Of a stretch of 14,676 bases of DNA, positions 1-7,454 are shown one piece after another. The stretch lies in contig URCK01000040.1 in assembly GCA_900546295.1 (NCBI GenBank), positions 1 through 14,676 of the forward strand, in the 5' to 3' direction. The position numbers were made by a program, and so were the translations under genes. Under the pieces are notes generated by a model that saw only the letters and a list, made by a program, of their open reading frames with translations, did not search any database and was not told the DNA's origin. This stretch comes from an uncultured Eubacteriales bacterium. GTDB taxonomy: Bacteria; Bacillota; Clostridia; Oscillospirales; Oscillospiraceae. Every line of letters starts with the position of its first letter. Position 1 is the stretch's first letter.

Positions 1-1002
1 TTACTTGAGCAGCAGCTCCGCGATCTGGATGGTGTTGGTGGCGGCGCCCTTGCGGACCTGATCGCCGCAGCACCAGAGGTTCAGCCCGCGTTCATCGGTC
101 AGATCCTCGCGGATGCGGCCGACATAGATAATGTCCTGATCGGAGGTGTCGAGCGGCATGGGGTAGATCTTGTTGGCAAGGTCGTCGACGAGCTTGCAGC
201 CGGGGGCGTTCGCAATGAGCTCACGCGCGCGCTCGACGCTGATCTTTTCCTTCGTGCGCAGCACGACGGAGACGCTGTGGCTGCGCACGACAGGCACGCG
301 CGCGCAGGTGCAGCTGACTTTCATCTCGGGGAGGTGGAGGATCTTGCGGCCCTCGTTCTGCATCTTCATCTCCTCGCTCGTGTAGCCCTCAAAGGCCTCG
401 CCGCCGATCTGGGGGATGATGTTGTACGCGATCTGATACTGGAAGACCTTGGGCTCAAGGTGCTTGCCATCGGCCAGGGCCTTGACCTCATTGTTGAGCT
501 CGTCAATACCGCCCTTGCCCGCGCCGCTGACGGCCTGATAGGACGAGGCGATGATCGTCTCGATGGGGCTTTCCTTGGCGAGGGCATTGATGGCCACGAG
601 GGTCACGATGGTGGTGCAGTTGGGGTTCGAGATGATACCCTTGTGCCACTTCACATCCTCGGGGTTGATCTCGGGAATGACGAGGGGAACATTGGGGTCG
701 AGGCGGAAGGCGCTCGAGTTATCGACAAACACCGCGCCCGCCTTGACGATCGCGGGAGCGAAGCGCTCGGCAATGTCGTTCTCGGCCGCGCCGAGGACGA
801 TGTCGAGTCCTTCAAACGCCTCGTCGGAGGCTTCGACAATGGTGCATTCCTGCCCGCGGAACAAAATCTTGCTGCCCGCGCTTCTGGCGCTTGCGATGGG
901 ACGAAGAGACGCAACGGGGAAATTGCGCTCCTCGAGGATCTTGATCATTTCCTGACCGACGGCGCCCGTTGCGCCGAGAATACCGATGTTGACCTGCTTC
1001 AT
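1..1002 (-). CDS. asd: Aspartate-semialdehyde dehydrogenase
   Basis: This cytoplasmic enzyme reduces L-aspartyl-4-phosphate to aspartate semialdehyde with NADPH, the branch point to lysine/diaminopimelate, threonine and methionine. The 333-residue protein has the usual family length. The N-terminal nucleotide-binding loop GATGAVG is at residues 10-16, the catalytic cysteine is in SNPNCTT (Cys129), and the catalytic histidine is in RVPVVRSHS (His242). The stop codon is the first triplet of the window, so the gene is complete, but whatever follows it in the operon is not visible. The start ATG overlaps the stop of the aspartate kinase gene as ATGA (999-1002), implying translational coupling. 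An AAAGGAG lies about 11 bases upstream of the start, slightly far for a ribosome binding site. Assignment is confident from motifs and context. Confidence 0.96.
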   Translation of the reverse strand: MKQVNIGILGATGAVGQEMIKILEERNFPVASLRPIASARSAGSKILFRGQECTIVEASDEAFEGLDIVLGAAENDIAERFAPAIVKAGAVFVDNSSAFRLDPNVPLVIPEINPEDVKWHKGIISNPNCTTIVTLVAINALAKESPIETIIASSYQAVSGAGKGGIDELNNEVKALADGKHLEPKVFQYQIAYNIIPQIGGEAFEGYTSEEMKMQNEGRKILHLPEMKVSCTCARVPVVRSHSVSVVLRTKEKISVERARELIANAPGCKLVDDLANKIYPMPLDTSDQDIIYVGRIREDLTDERGLNLWCCGDQVRKGAATNTIQIAELLLK

Positions 1003-2327
1003 GACACTACATTCTCCTTTACAAAGCTGTGATACAGGACGCGGATGGCCTGTTCGAAATCTTTTTCCTCTACGCCGACGATGATGTTGAGTTCCTCCGG
1101 CCCCTGCGTAATCATGCGGATATTCACGCCGTTTTCACCGAGCTTGGCGAAGATCTTGCCGGAAACGCCGGGCCGGTAGGCCATCTTGCGGCCGACGGCG
1201 GCGACGATGGCGATGTGCTCCGTTACAGTTATCTTATTCGGCTGCACTTCCTTTTGCAGCTCGCCCAGCATTTCATAGAGCGAGCGGGATACCTTGTCGG
1301 ACGAGACGACGAGGGAAACATTGTCGATGCCGGAGGGCAGATATTCGACGTTGACCTCGTGCTTTGCGAGCACGTTGAGGATCTTCAGAAGTGAACCCGG
1401 CTCGCTCGACATGCCGGTTTTTGCGATGGTGATGATGGAAAAGCCCTTCTTGCCGGCGATGCCGGTGATGAAGCCGCCCTCTTCCTGCTCGTCGCCGATG
1501 GATTCCAGGATCATCGTGCCGGGGTGGTCGGGCGCGTTGGTGTTGCGGATGTTGAGGGGGATATTCTTCTCGCGCACGGGGAAGATCGTGCCCTCGTGCA
1601 GCACCTGCGCGCCGATGTAGCTCAGCTCGCGCAGCTCGCTGTAGGTCACGCGGCGGATCGGCTCGGGATCGCTGACGATGCGCGGGTCGGCCATCAGGAT
1701 GCCGGAAACATCCGTCCAGTTCTCATATACGTCCGCGCCGAGCGCGGCTGCGGCGAGCGCGCCGGTGATGTCGCTGCCGCCGCGGGAGAAGGTTTTGATG
1801 TGGCCATCCGGCATCACGCCGTAAAAGCCGGGGATGACGACTTTGCGTCCGTCGGCGGCGGCGCGCAGCGCCGCATAGGAGGCGTCCCGGTCAACGCTGC
1901 CGTCGAACCTGAACTTGACCCACAGCGCCGCGTCCAGAAACTCGAAGCCGAGGAATTCCGCCATCAGCCGCGCGGAGAAGTATTCGCCGCGCGAGGCAAG
2001 CTCATCCTTGCTGATGCCGCTTTGCATCTTGCGCCACAGCTCGTCAAACTCCTTGTCGAGCGAGAGCTTTAAGCCGCACTCCGAGATGATCTCGTTGTAG
2101 CGGTCACGGATCATGGCGAAGATATCCTCGCAGGAAACGCCGTATTTGATGTGTGCGGCGCAGAGATAGAGAAGATCAGTGATCTTATGGTCGCCGGAGA
2201 AGCGCTTGCCCGGCGCGGAGACGATGACCACGCGGCGGGCGGGGTCTGCGTCCACAATGGATTTCACTTTAGCGAACTGGTGCGCGTCGGCGAGCGAGGA
2301 GCCGCCGAATTTCAGAACCTTGAGCAT
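999..2327 (-). CDS. lysC: Aspartate kinase (monofunctional, two ACT domains)
   Basis: Phosphorylates L-aspartate with ATP to aspartyl-4-phosphate, the committed step feeding Asd and Hom on either side of it. The amino acid kinase domain opens with KFGGSS (residues 6-11) and contains FSRGGSDITG near residue 190, the substrate/nucleotide-binding region of the family. Two ACT-like segments follow (about residues 305-360 and 375-435, including AIVAAVGRKMAYRPGVSGKI), which in this family bind lysine or threonine for feedback inhibition. Which effector acts here cannot be read from sequence. The start at 2327 gives MLKVLKFGGSS, matches the family, and has GAGGA 9 bases upstream. An in-frame ATG at 2336 overlaps the hom stop as ATGA, but GAGGA would then abut it directly, so it is less likely. 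Length is 442 residues (445 from the upstream ATG). Confidence 0.95.
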   Translation of the reverse strand: MLKVLKFGGSSLADAHQFAKVKSIVDADPARRVVIVSAPGKRFSGDHKITDLLYLCAAHIKYGVSCEDIFAMIRDRYNEIISECGLKLSLDKEFDELWRKMQSGISKDELASRGEYFSARLMAEFLGFEFLDAALWVKFRFDGSVDRDASYAALRAAADGRKVVIPGFYGVMPDGHIKTFSRGGSDITGALAAAALGADVYENWTDVSGILMADPRIVSDPEPIRRVTYSELRELSYIGAQVLHEGTIFPVREKNIPLNIRNTNAPDHPGTMILESIGDEQEEGGFITGIAGKKGFSIITIAKTGMSSEPGSLLKILNVLAKHEVNVEYLPSGIDNVSLVVSSDKVSRSLYEMLGELQKEVQPNKITVTEHIAIVAAVGRKMAYRPGVSGKIFAKLGENGVNIRMITQGPEELNIIVGVEEKDFEQAIRVLYHSFVKENVVS

Positions 2328-2332
2328 GGAGA

Positions 2333-3439
2333 TCATTCCTCATCGACCGCATAGCGCGCAAGGAGCGCGTGCGGGTCGTCCTTTCGGTAAGAATCGTAGG
2401 CGTCGAACGCCTCACGGGCGCTGCATTCGCGGACGAAGGTCTCGCCCATGCAGCGGAAGAGCCATTTGCCCTGCGCGCCCGAGAGATGCACGGGGCGGGG
2501 AGCAAAGGAGTCGGAGTAGAAGCTGCGGCAGCCGCCGGCAATGTCGAGGCAGTCGCGCAGGACGTTCGAGCCGGTCGGATAGCCGCCCGCGCCCGCGCCG
2601 GAGAAGCTCTGCTTGCCAAAGCGCGCGGCGTAGAGCGTAACGAGGTTGCCCGTGCCGTCGGTGTGCGCCTCGGGCGCGGAGGAGGAGAAGAGCGTGGGGC
2701 AGACGAAGGCGGCCACCGCGTTGCCGGACTTTTCCGCGCGGGCGATCAGCTTATAGGTGAGGCCCGCTTCCTTTGCCCTTGCAATGTCCGCCGCCGTGAC
2801 GGACGAAATGCCGACGCAGGGGATATCCTCTTCCTTGATGTTTGCACCGAAGGCAAGGTCGGCGGAGAGGACGATCTTGCGCCGCGCGTCAAAGCCTTCC
2901 ACGTCTGCGGTGGGGTCCGCCTCGGCGTAGCCGAGCTCCTGCGCCTTTTGCAAGGCGGCGGCATAGTCCGCGCCGGAATTCGTCATCGCAGAGAGCATAT
3001 AGTTCGTCGTGCCGTTGAGGATACCCTCGACCGCGGTGATCTCATCGAGCTGAGACGCGCGGGAGAGGGAGGTGAGCCAGGGGATGCCGCCGCCCGCGGC
3101 GGCGGTGCAGCGCAGCGCCACGCCTTTTTCTTTTGCAAGGGAGGTGAGTTCTTCAAAGTGGGCGCACATGAGCTGCTTGTTCGCCGTGACGACGTGCTTG
3201 CCCGCGCGCATGGCGTCGCAGAGATAGCGGTACGCCGGTTCGATGCCGCCCATGACCTCGACCACAATATCAATGGAGGGGTCGTGCACGATCGCGTCGA
3301 AATCGGCGGTCACGGTGCATGTGAGCTCCGGGCGGGGACGGCGGGAGAGAACGGCGGTGACCTTGAGATCGTCTCGCCCCTCGCAGAGCTTATAGAAATG
3401 GGAACCGACAGTGCCGAAGCCCAAAAGCGCAATATTCAC
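2333..3439 (-). CDS. hom: Homoserine dehydrogenase, short form without recognisable ACT domain
   Basis: Reduces aspartate semialdehyde to homoserine, the entry to threonine and methionine synthesis. The N-terminal NAD(P)-binding motif GFGTVG is at residues 7-12, GKHVVTANKQLM at 80-91, and GILNGTTNYML at 139-149. DARRK at 184-188 supplies the Asp and Lys corresponding to the catalytic pair known from yeast homoserine dehydrogenase. The protein has 368 residues; many bacterial homologues reach about 430 because of a C-terminal ACT domain. Here the last 65 or so residues after the catalytic domain do not look like one, so threonine feedback through Hom itself is doubtful. The start codon is GTG, with AAGAAGG 9 bases upstream. 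It is the first gene of the leftward hom-lysC-asd operon, facing thrC across a 187-bp gap. Confidence 0.94.
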   Translation of the reverse strand: MNIALLGFGTVGSHFYKLCEGRDDLKVTAVLSRRPRPELTCTVTADFDAIVHDPSIDIVVEVMGGIEPAYRYLCDAMRAGKHVVTANKQLMCAHFEELTSLAKEKGVALRCTAAAGGGIPWLTSLSRASQLDEITAVEGILNGTTNYMLSAMTNSGADYAAALQKAQELGYAEADPTADVEGFDARRKIVLSADLAFGANIKEEDIPCVGISSVTAADIARAKEAGLTYKLIARAEKSGNAVAAFVCPTLFSSSAPEAHTDGTGNLVTLYAARFGKQSFSGAGAGGYPTGSNVLRDCLDIAGGCRSFYSDSFAPRPVHLSGAQGKWLFRCMGETFVRECSAREAFDAYDSYRKDDPHALLARYAVDEE

Positions 3440-3471
3440 GGAAAATGACCTTCTTTCTGATTTGGGGATGC

Positions 3472-3490
3472 TCCGTCAAGTGCGGACGGA
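3472..3490. repeat. Inverted repeat at the predicted hom transcription start
   Basis: TCCGTC (3472-3477), a 7-base spacer and GACGGA (3485-3490) form a perfect 6-bp inverted repeat. It directly follows the candidate hom -10 box and spans the expected start point (about 3484 on the minus strand). It could be an operator for a dimeric regulator or a hairpin at the 5' end of the transcript. Its placement is seen; its function is inferred. Confidence 0.35.
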
Positions 3491-3519
3491 TTTGTAACTT
3501 ATGCCGGAATTGTCTTCAA
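3491..3519 (-). promoter_or_regulatory. Candidate sigma-A promoter of hom-lysC-asd
   Basis: On the minus strand, TTGAAG (3519-3514) and TACAAA (3496-3491) are separated by 17 bases, matching the vegetative consensus at 4 of 6 positions each. Transcription would start near 3484, giving a leader of about 45 nt before the GTG start of hom. It is a moderate match in the only non-coding stretch upstream of the operon. Confidence 0.4.
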
Positions 3520-3530
3520 GAGAAAAACAC

Positions 3531-3559
3531 TTGACTTTTGGATGGGAACAATATAACAT
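3531..3559 (+). promoter_or_regulatory. Candidate sigma-A promoter of thrC-thrH
   Basis: TTGACT (3531-3536), a 17-base spacer and TAACAT (3554-3559) predict a start near 3566 and a 61-nt leader. The surroundings are AT-rich, in contrast to the genes. An overlapping TATAAC at 3552-3557 is an alternative -10 with a less favourable 15-base spacer. It lies back to back with the candidate hom promoter. Confidence 0.6.
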
Positions 3560-3580
3560 AGCGTTTGTGAAAATACAATA

Positions 3581-3603
3581 GGGAAAAGCAAAAAACTTTT
3601 CCC
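3581..3603 (+). promoter_or_regulatory. Leader hairpin or palindromic site before thrC
   Basis: GGGAAAAG (3581-3588) and CTTTTCCC (3596-3603) are perfectly complementary around a 7-base loop. The hairpin lies about 15-38 nt downstream of the predicted start and 9 bases upstream of the AGGAGG (3613-3618) of thrC. No U-run follows, so it is not a terminator. It could be an mRNA structure influencing translation or stability, or a DNA operator. Confidence 0.45.
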
Positions 3604-3626
3604 GTGGGATACAGGAGGAAACGTCC

Positions 3627-5114
3627 ATGCAGTATCAGAGTACCCGCAATAAAAATCTCAAAGCTGGCAGCGCACAGGCGGTTTTGAACGGCTTAGCGCC
3701 CGACGGCGGCCTTTATACGATGCCGTCGTTCGACGAGGCGCGCTTCGACTATCGCGATGTCTTGAACCTCGACACTTTCTCGATGTCCGCCAGAATCCTT
3801 TCAAAGCTCCTGCCGGACTTTTCCGAGCAGGAGATGACCTCTCTTGTGCGCGCGGGCTACGAAGGAAAGTTTGAGAGCGACCACCTCACGCCGAGCGTCC
3901 CCGTCGGGGAAGACTTCATCCTCGAGCTGTTCCGCGGGCCGACGAGCGCCTTCAAGGACGTGGCGCTCTCGATGCTGCCGCGATTGATGACCGCGGCAAA
4001 GGAAAAGTGCGGCTTCACCGATGAGATCCTCATCCTGACGGCCACCTCCGGCGACACCGGCAAGGCCGCGATGGAGGGCTTTTGCAACGTGCCGGGCACA
4101 AAGATCATCGTCTTCTATCCCTACGGCGGCGTGAGCGCCGTGCAGCAGGCGCAGATGGCGACGCAGGCGGGCGACAATGTTTGCGTGTGCGCCGTGCGCG
4201 GCAACTTTGACGATGCGCAGACGGGCGTGAAGAAGATATTTTCCGCCGTCGGCAGGGAAAAGCTGCTCGACGGCAAGGGTGTGAGCCTGTCCTCCGCCAA
4301 CTCCATCAACATCGGCCGCCTCGCCCCGCAGGTGGTATACTACTATAGAGCGTACGCCGATCTTTTGAAGATGGGCCGCATCCGCGAGGGCGACAAGGTC
4401 GACTTCGTCGTGCCGACGGGCAACTTCGGCGATATCCTCGCGGGCTACTTTGCAAAGGAGATGGGGCTTCCCGTCGGCAGGCTCGTGTGCGCGTCCAACG
4501 CCAACAATGTGCTCACCGAATTTTTGCGCACGGGCCGCTACGACCGCCGCCGTCCCTTCTTTAAGACCGTCTCCCCCTCAATGGACATCCTTGTTTCGAG
4601 CAATCTGGAGCGCCTTCTCTATTTGCTCTCCGGCGATGATGCGCTCGTCGCGCACCTCATGCGGCAGCTCAGCGAGGAGGGATACTACGAGGTGGACGGC
4701 GAGATGCTCGCAAAGCTGCGTTCTCTTTTCTGGGCGGGCTGCTGCGACGATGCGGGCGCGAAGGCCGCCATCGGCAAGGTCTGGCGCGAAGATCACTACC
4801 TCTGCGACACGCACACGGCGGTCGCATGGGATGTGGCGCAGCAGTATAAGAAGGAAAACCCCGATCACAACGCGGTCGTCGTGCTCTCCACCGCTTCTCC
4901 CTACAAGTTCCCCGCCGCCGTGCTCGAGGGGATCGGCGAGCGCGCGAAGGGCGATGAGTTCGACGTGATGGAGCAGCTGCACGACGTGACGGGTGTGCCG
5001 GTGCCGAAAAATCTTGCCTCGCTGCGCGAGCGCGAGGTGCGCCACCGCGATGTGATTGCACAGGAGGAAATGCTTGATTATGTGCTGCGCAAGGCCGCGC
5101 AGCCGAAATGGTAA
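3627..5114 (+). CDS. thrC: Threonine synthase
   Basis: A PLP enzyme converting O-phospho-L-homoserine to threonine and phosphate, the last step of threonine synthesis. The 495-residue length and an N-terminal domain starting MQYQSTRN and continuing to DGGLYTMP fit the long form of the family (separate Thr_synth N-terminal domain). The PLP-binding lysine is in GPTSAFKDVAL (Lys110). ATSGDTGKAA is the glycine/serine-rich cofactor-binding stretch, and VPTGNFGDILAGYFAK is another family signature in the C-terminal half. The ATG has AGGAGG 8 bases upstream. The thrH start codon lies 11 bases after this gene's stop, so both are read from one transcript. Confidence 0.96.
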   Translation: MQYQSTRNKNLKAGSAQAVLNGLAPDGGLYTMPSFDEARFDYRDVLNLDTFSMSARILSKLLPDFSEQEMTSLVRAGYEGKFESDHLTPSVPVGEDFILELFRGPTSAFKDVALSMLPRLMTAAKEKCGFTDEILILTATSGDTGKAAMEGFCNVPGTKIIVFYPYGGVSAVQQAQMATQAGDNVCVCAVRGNFDDAQTGVKKIFSAVGREKLLDGKGVSLSSANSINIGRLAPQVVYYYRAYADLLKMGRIREGDKVDFVVPTGNFGDILAGYFAKEMGLPVGRLVCASNANNVLTEFLRTGRYDRRRPFFKTVSPSMDILVSSNLERLLYLLSGDDALVAHLMRQLSEEGYYEVDGEMLAKLRSLFWAGCCDDAGAKAAIGKVWREDHYLCDTHTAVAWDVAQQYKKENPDHNAVVVLSTASPYKFPAAVLEGIGERAKGDEFDVMEQLHDVTGVPVPKNLASLREREVRHRDVIAQEEMLDYVLRKAAQPKW

Positions 5115-5125
5115 GGAGGATAAAG

Positions 5126-5731
5126 ATGTATATTACCTGTCTTGATATGGAGGGCGTGCTCGTCCCCGAGATCTGGGTCGAATTTGCCCGCGAGAGCGGT
5201 ATTCCCGAGCTCAAGCGCACCACGCGCGATGAGCCGGATTACGACAAGCTGATGAAATGGCGTCTTGGCGTGCTGCGCGAGCACGGTCTGGGACTCAGGG
5301 AAATTCAGCAGACCATCGCGCGCATCGATCCCCTGCCGGGGGCAAAGGAGTTCCTCGACAAGCTCCGCTCCGAGACGCAGGCCATCATCCTGAGCGATAC
5401 CTTTGAGGAGTTTGCGCAGCCCCTGATGAAAAAACTGGGCTGGCCGACCATTTTCTGCAACTCTCTCGAGGTGGACGGCGAGGGCTTCATTTCCGGCGTG
5501 AAAATGCGCTGCGCGCACTCCAAGCTCACGACCGTGCGCGGCCTTCAGTCCATCGGATTCGACACGATCGCCAGCGGCGATAGTTATAATGACCTTGAGA
5601 TGATCGAGGCCTCCAAGGCCGGTTTCCTCTTCCGCACGACCGAGCAGATCAAGCGGGATTACCCGCATCTTCCGGCGTTTGAAAGGTATGATGAATTGTT
5701 GAATGCGATCGAAGACGTCATTCATGAATAA
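5126..5731 (+). CDS. thrH: ThrH-type phosphoserine phosphatase / homoserine phosphotransferase
   Basis: A HAD-superfamily enzyme of 201 residues. Pseudomonas ThrH dephosphorylates phosphoserine and can pass the phosphate to homoserine, which lets it replace homoserine kinase. The N-terminus (CLDMEGVLVPEIW, residues 5-17) carries the family's DxE motif I (Asp7, Glu9) in place of the usual HAD DxD. Motif II is ILSDTF with Ser90, the motif III lysine is in AHSKLT (Lys133), and motif IV is GDSYND (151-156). The overall resemblance to ThrH as I remember it is high along the whole length. The start at 5126 is chosen because AAGGAGGA (5113-5120) lies 5 bases before it; an in-frame ATG at 5108 lies before this site and inside thrC. 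Position right after thrC, with no thrB in view, supports a role in threonine synthesis rather than only serine synthesis. Confidence 0.88.
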   Translation: MYITCLDMEGVLVPEIWVEFARESGIPELKRTTRDEPDYDKLMKWRLGVLREHGLGLREIQQTIARIDPLPGAKEFLDKLRSETQAIILSDTFEEFAQPLMKKLGWPTIFCNSLEVDGEGFISGVKMRCAHSKLTTVRGLQSIGFDTIASGDSYNDLEMIEASKAGFLFRTTEQIKRDYPHLPAFERYDELLNAIEDVIHE

Positions 5732-5793
5732 TAATGAATGAGTAATCGCGTGAAATGAATTAATATTCGTTAAAAATTTGTTCATTTTGCCCA

Positions 5794-5821
5794 TTGACTT
5801 TTTCTCCCAAAAAATTAATAT
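5794..5821 (+). promoter_or_regulatory. Candidate sigma-A promoter of cstA
   Basis: TTGACT (5794-5799), a 16-base spacer and TAATAT (5816-5821) lie in a very AT-rich gap and predict a start near 5828. Upstream lies an AT tract with a 7-bp inverted repeat (AAATGAA at 5753-5759, TTCATTT at 5781-5787) that could act as an UP element or a regulator site. No convincing terminator separates thrH from this promoter. Confidence 0.6.
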
Positions 5822-5842
5822 ATTTGGCGAAGGCAAGTTGTA

Positions 5843-5869
5843 TGACAAATTTGCTGTCACACCATGTCA
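5843..5869. promoter_or_regulatory. Operator-like TGACA/TGTCA cluster in the cstA leader
   Basis: TGACA (5843-5847), 7 bases, TGTCA (5855-5859), 5 bases, then TGTCA again (5865-5869). The first two form an inverted repeat and the last two a direct repeat 10 bp apart, about one helical turn. All lie 16-42 nt after the predicted start, ahead of the AGGAGGAG ribosome binding site (5877-5884). A repressor site is plausible but unproven. Confidence 0.35.
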
Positions 5870-5890
5870 AAAAAATAGGAGGAGAAGAAA

Positions 5891-7390
5891 ATGTTTAGCT
5901 TCTTGATCTGTCTCGCGTTGCTGATCGGCGGCTACTTCGTTTACGGCAAAGTCGTCGAAAAGACCTTCGGCCCCGATGACCGTGAAACGCCGGCTGTGAA
6001 GATCAACGACGGTGTGGACTACATGGTCCTGCCCCAGTGGAAGCTGTTTATGATCCAGCTTCTGAACATTGCTGGTCTCGGCCCGATCTTTGGCGCTCTG
6101 AGCGGCGCTCTGTGGGGCCCTGTGGTCTTCCTGTGGATTACCTTCGGTACCATCTTTGCCGGTGCGGTCCACGACTATTTCTCCGGTATGATGAGCGAGC
6201 GTAACGAAGGCGCGTCCATCTCCGAGATCTCCGGCATCTACCTCGGCGGCGCAATGAAGAACGTCATGCGCGTGTTCAGCGTGGTGCTGCTCGTGATGGT
6301 CGGCACCGTGTTCGCTGTCGGCCCCGCCGGCCTCATCCAGCTGCTGTGCACCAACGGCGGCAGCACCGGTGTCTTCGCCAGCAAGCTCTTCTGGCTGGTC
6401 CTGATCCTGGTCTACTACTTCATCGCAACGTTCCTCTCCATCGATAAGATCATCGGTAAGATCTACCCCGTGTTCGGCATCTGCCTGATCATCATGGCGC
6501 TCGGCGTGGGTCTTGGCATCTTCACCAAGGGCTATGAGATCCCCGAGATCTGGAACAACTTCGCCAACCTCCACCCGCAGGGCACTCCGATCTGGAGCTT
6601 CATGTTCATCACCGTTGCCTGCGGCGCCATTTCCGGCTTCCATGCTACGCAGAGCCCCCTGATGGCTCGCTGCATGAAGAGCGAGAAGCAGGGCCACTTC
6701 GTCTTCTACGGCGCAATGGTCTCTGAAGGCATCATCGCCCTGATCTGGGCTGCTGCCGGCTGCGCGCTCTACACCGGCGAGGAGCTTCTGGCCCTCGGCG
6801 GCGGCGGCTCTACCGCTGTTTACGACGTCTGCTCCAAGACCATGGGCGGCGTGGGCATCGCGCTTGCCATGCTCGGCGTTATCGCCTGCCCCATCACCTC
6901 CGGCGATACCGCGTTCCGTTCCGCTCGTCTTGTTCTGGCCGACTGGTTCCACATGGAGCAGAAGAGCTGGAAGAACCGTCTGATCCTCTGCGTGCCCGTC
7001 CTCGGCGTCGGCGCCATCCTCGGCATCGGCAACGCCCTCGGCAAGATCGACTACACCATCATCTGGCGTTACTTCAGCTGGACCAACCAGACCCTCGCCA
7101 TGATCGTTCTGTGGGCCGCTTCCATGTACCTCTTCTATGATAAGAAGAACTACTGGATCACCGCCGTTCCCGCAACCTTCATGAGCGCCGTGTCCGTGAC
7201 CTACTTCCTGCTGGGCAATGAGTGCCTCGGCCAGTTCCTCAACAGCAAGACCGCTGATGGCGCGACCGTGTACAACACCGCTGTCGCTTACCCTGTCGGC
7301 ATCATCGCTGCGGCTCTGTTCCTTGGTATCTTCCTGTACACCATCAAGAAGCGCCACACCCAGCCTCACTACGAGACGCTGCACAAGTAA
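5891..7390 (+). CDS. cstA: CstA-family carbon starvation / pyruvate transporter, short form
   Basis: A polytopic membrane protein of the CstA/BtsT family, whose members are linked to pyruvate uptake and peptide use under carbon limitation. Family hallmarks are AGLGPIFGALSGALWG (about residues 61-76), GAVHDYFSGMMSERNEG (about 91-107) and FHATQSPLMAR in the middle. Hydrophobic segments run through almost the whole 499 residues, so about a dozen membrane spans are likely. E. coli CstA is about 700 residues; this short version lacks the extra C-terminal part, which I recall as usual in Clostridia. It has its own promoter candidate, a strong ribosome binding site and a perfect terminator, so it is probably a single-gene transcript. 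Its alanine codons (many GCT) differ from the GCG-rich neighbours, suggesting high expression. The substrate (pyruvate or other) cannot be told from sequence. Confidence 0.93.
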   Translation: MFSFLICLALLIGGYFVYGKVVEKTFGPDDRETPAVKINDGVDYMVLPQWKLFMIQLLNIAGLGPIFGALSGALWGPVVFLWITFGTIFAGAVHDYFSGMMSERNEGASISEISGIYLGGAMKNVMRVFSVVLLVMVGTVFAVGPAGLIQLLCTNGGSTGVFASKLFWLVLILVYYFIATFLSIDKIIGKIYPVFGICLIIMALGVGLGIFTKGYEIPEIWNNFANLHPQGTPIWSFMFITVACGAISGFHATQSPLMARCMKSEKQGHFVFYGAMVSEGIIALIWAAAGCALYTGEELLALGGGGSTAVYDVCSKTMGGVGIALAMLGVIACPITSGDTAFRSARLVLADWFHMEQKSWKNRLILCVPVLGVGAILGIGNALGKIDYTIIWRYFSWTNQTLAMIVLWAASMYLFYDKKNYWITAVPATFMSAVSVTYFLLGNECLGQFLNSKTADGATVYNTAVAYPVGIIAAALFLGIFLYTIKKRHTQPHYETLHK

Positions 7391-7401
7391 ACCAATCGTA
7401 G

Positions 7402-7434
7402 AGCGGTGGGAGAATGTACTCCCACCGCTTTTTT
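7402..7434 (+). terminator. Intrinsic terminator after cstA
   Basis: AGCGGTGGGAG (7402-7412) pairs perfectly with CTCCCACCGCT (7419-7429) around a 6-base loop, and the sequence runs into six T's (7429-7434). It is a strong rho-independent terminator. Only 20 bases separate it from the next start codon. Confidence 0.93.
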
Positions 7435-7454
7435 CAGATTTCGGGAGGTATCTT

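Noticed and set aside
277..1032. Plus-strand open frame antisense to asd (also a similar one at 2369-3448 antisense to hom)
   Set aside because: Both are shadows of well-supported genes, with Arg/Ala/Gly-rich translations and no recognisable domain.
5108..5125. Upstream ATG of thrH giving an extra MVRRIK
   Set aside because: It lies inside the thrC end and before the AAGGAGGA site; family members begin at the CLD-x-EGV region as the 5126 start gives.
5719..5740. CATTCAT / ATGAATG inverted repeat at the thrH stop as a terminator
   Set aside because: The stem is 7 bp, AT-rich, overlaps the coding end and has no T-run, so it is unlikely to terminate transcription.
7218..7454. N-terminal extension of the 7455 gene into cstA
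   Set aside because: The extension is read out of frame within cstA and across its terminator; the internal ATG at 7455 has a proper ribosome binding site.
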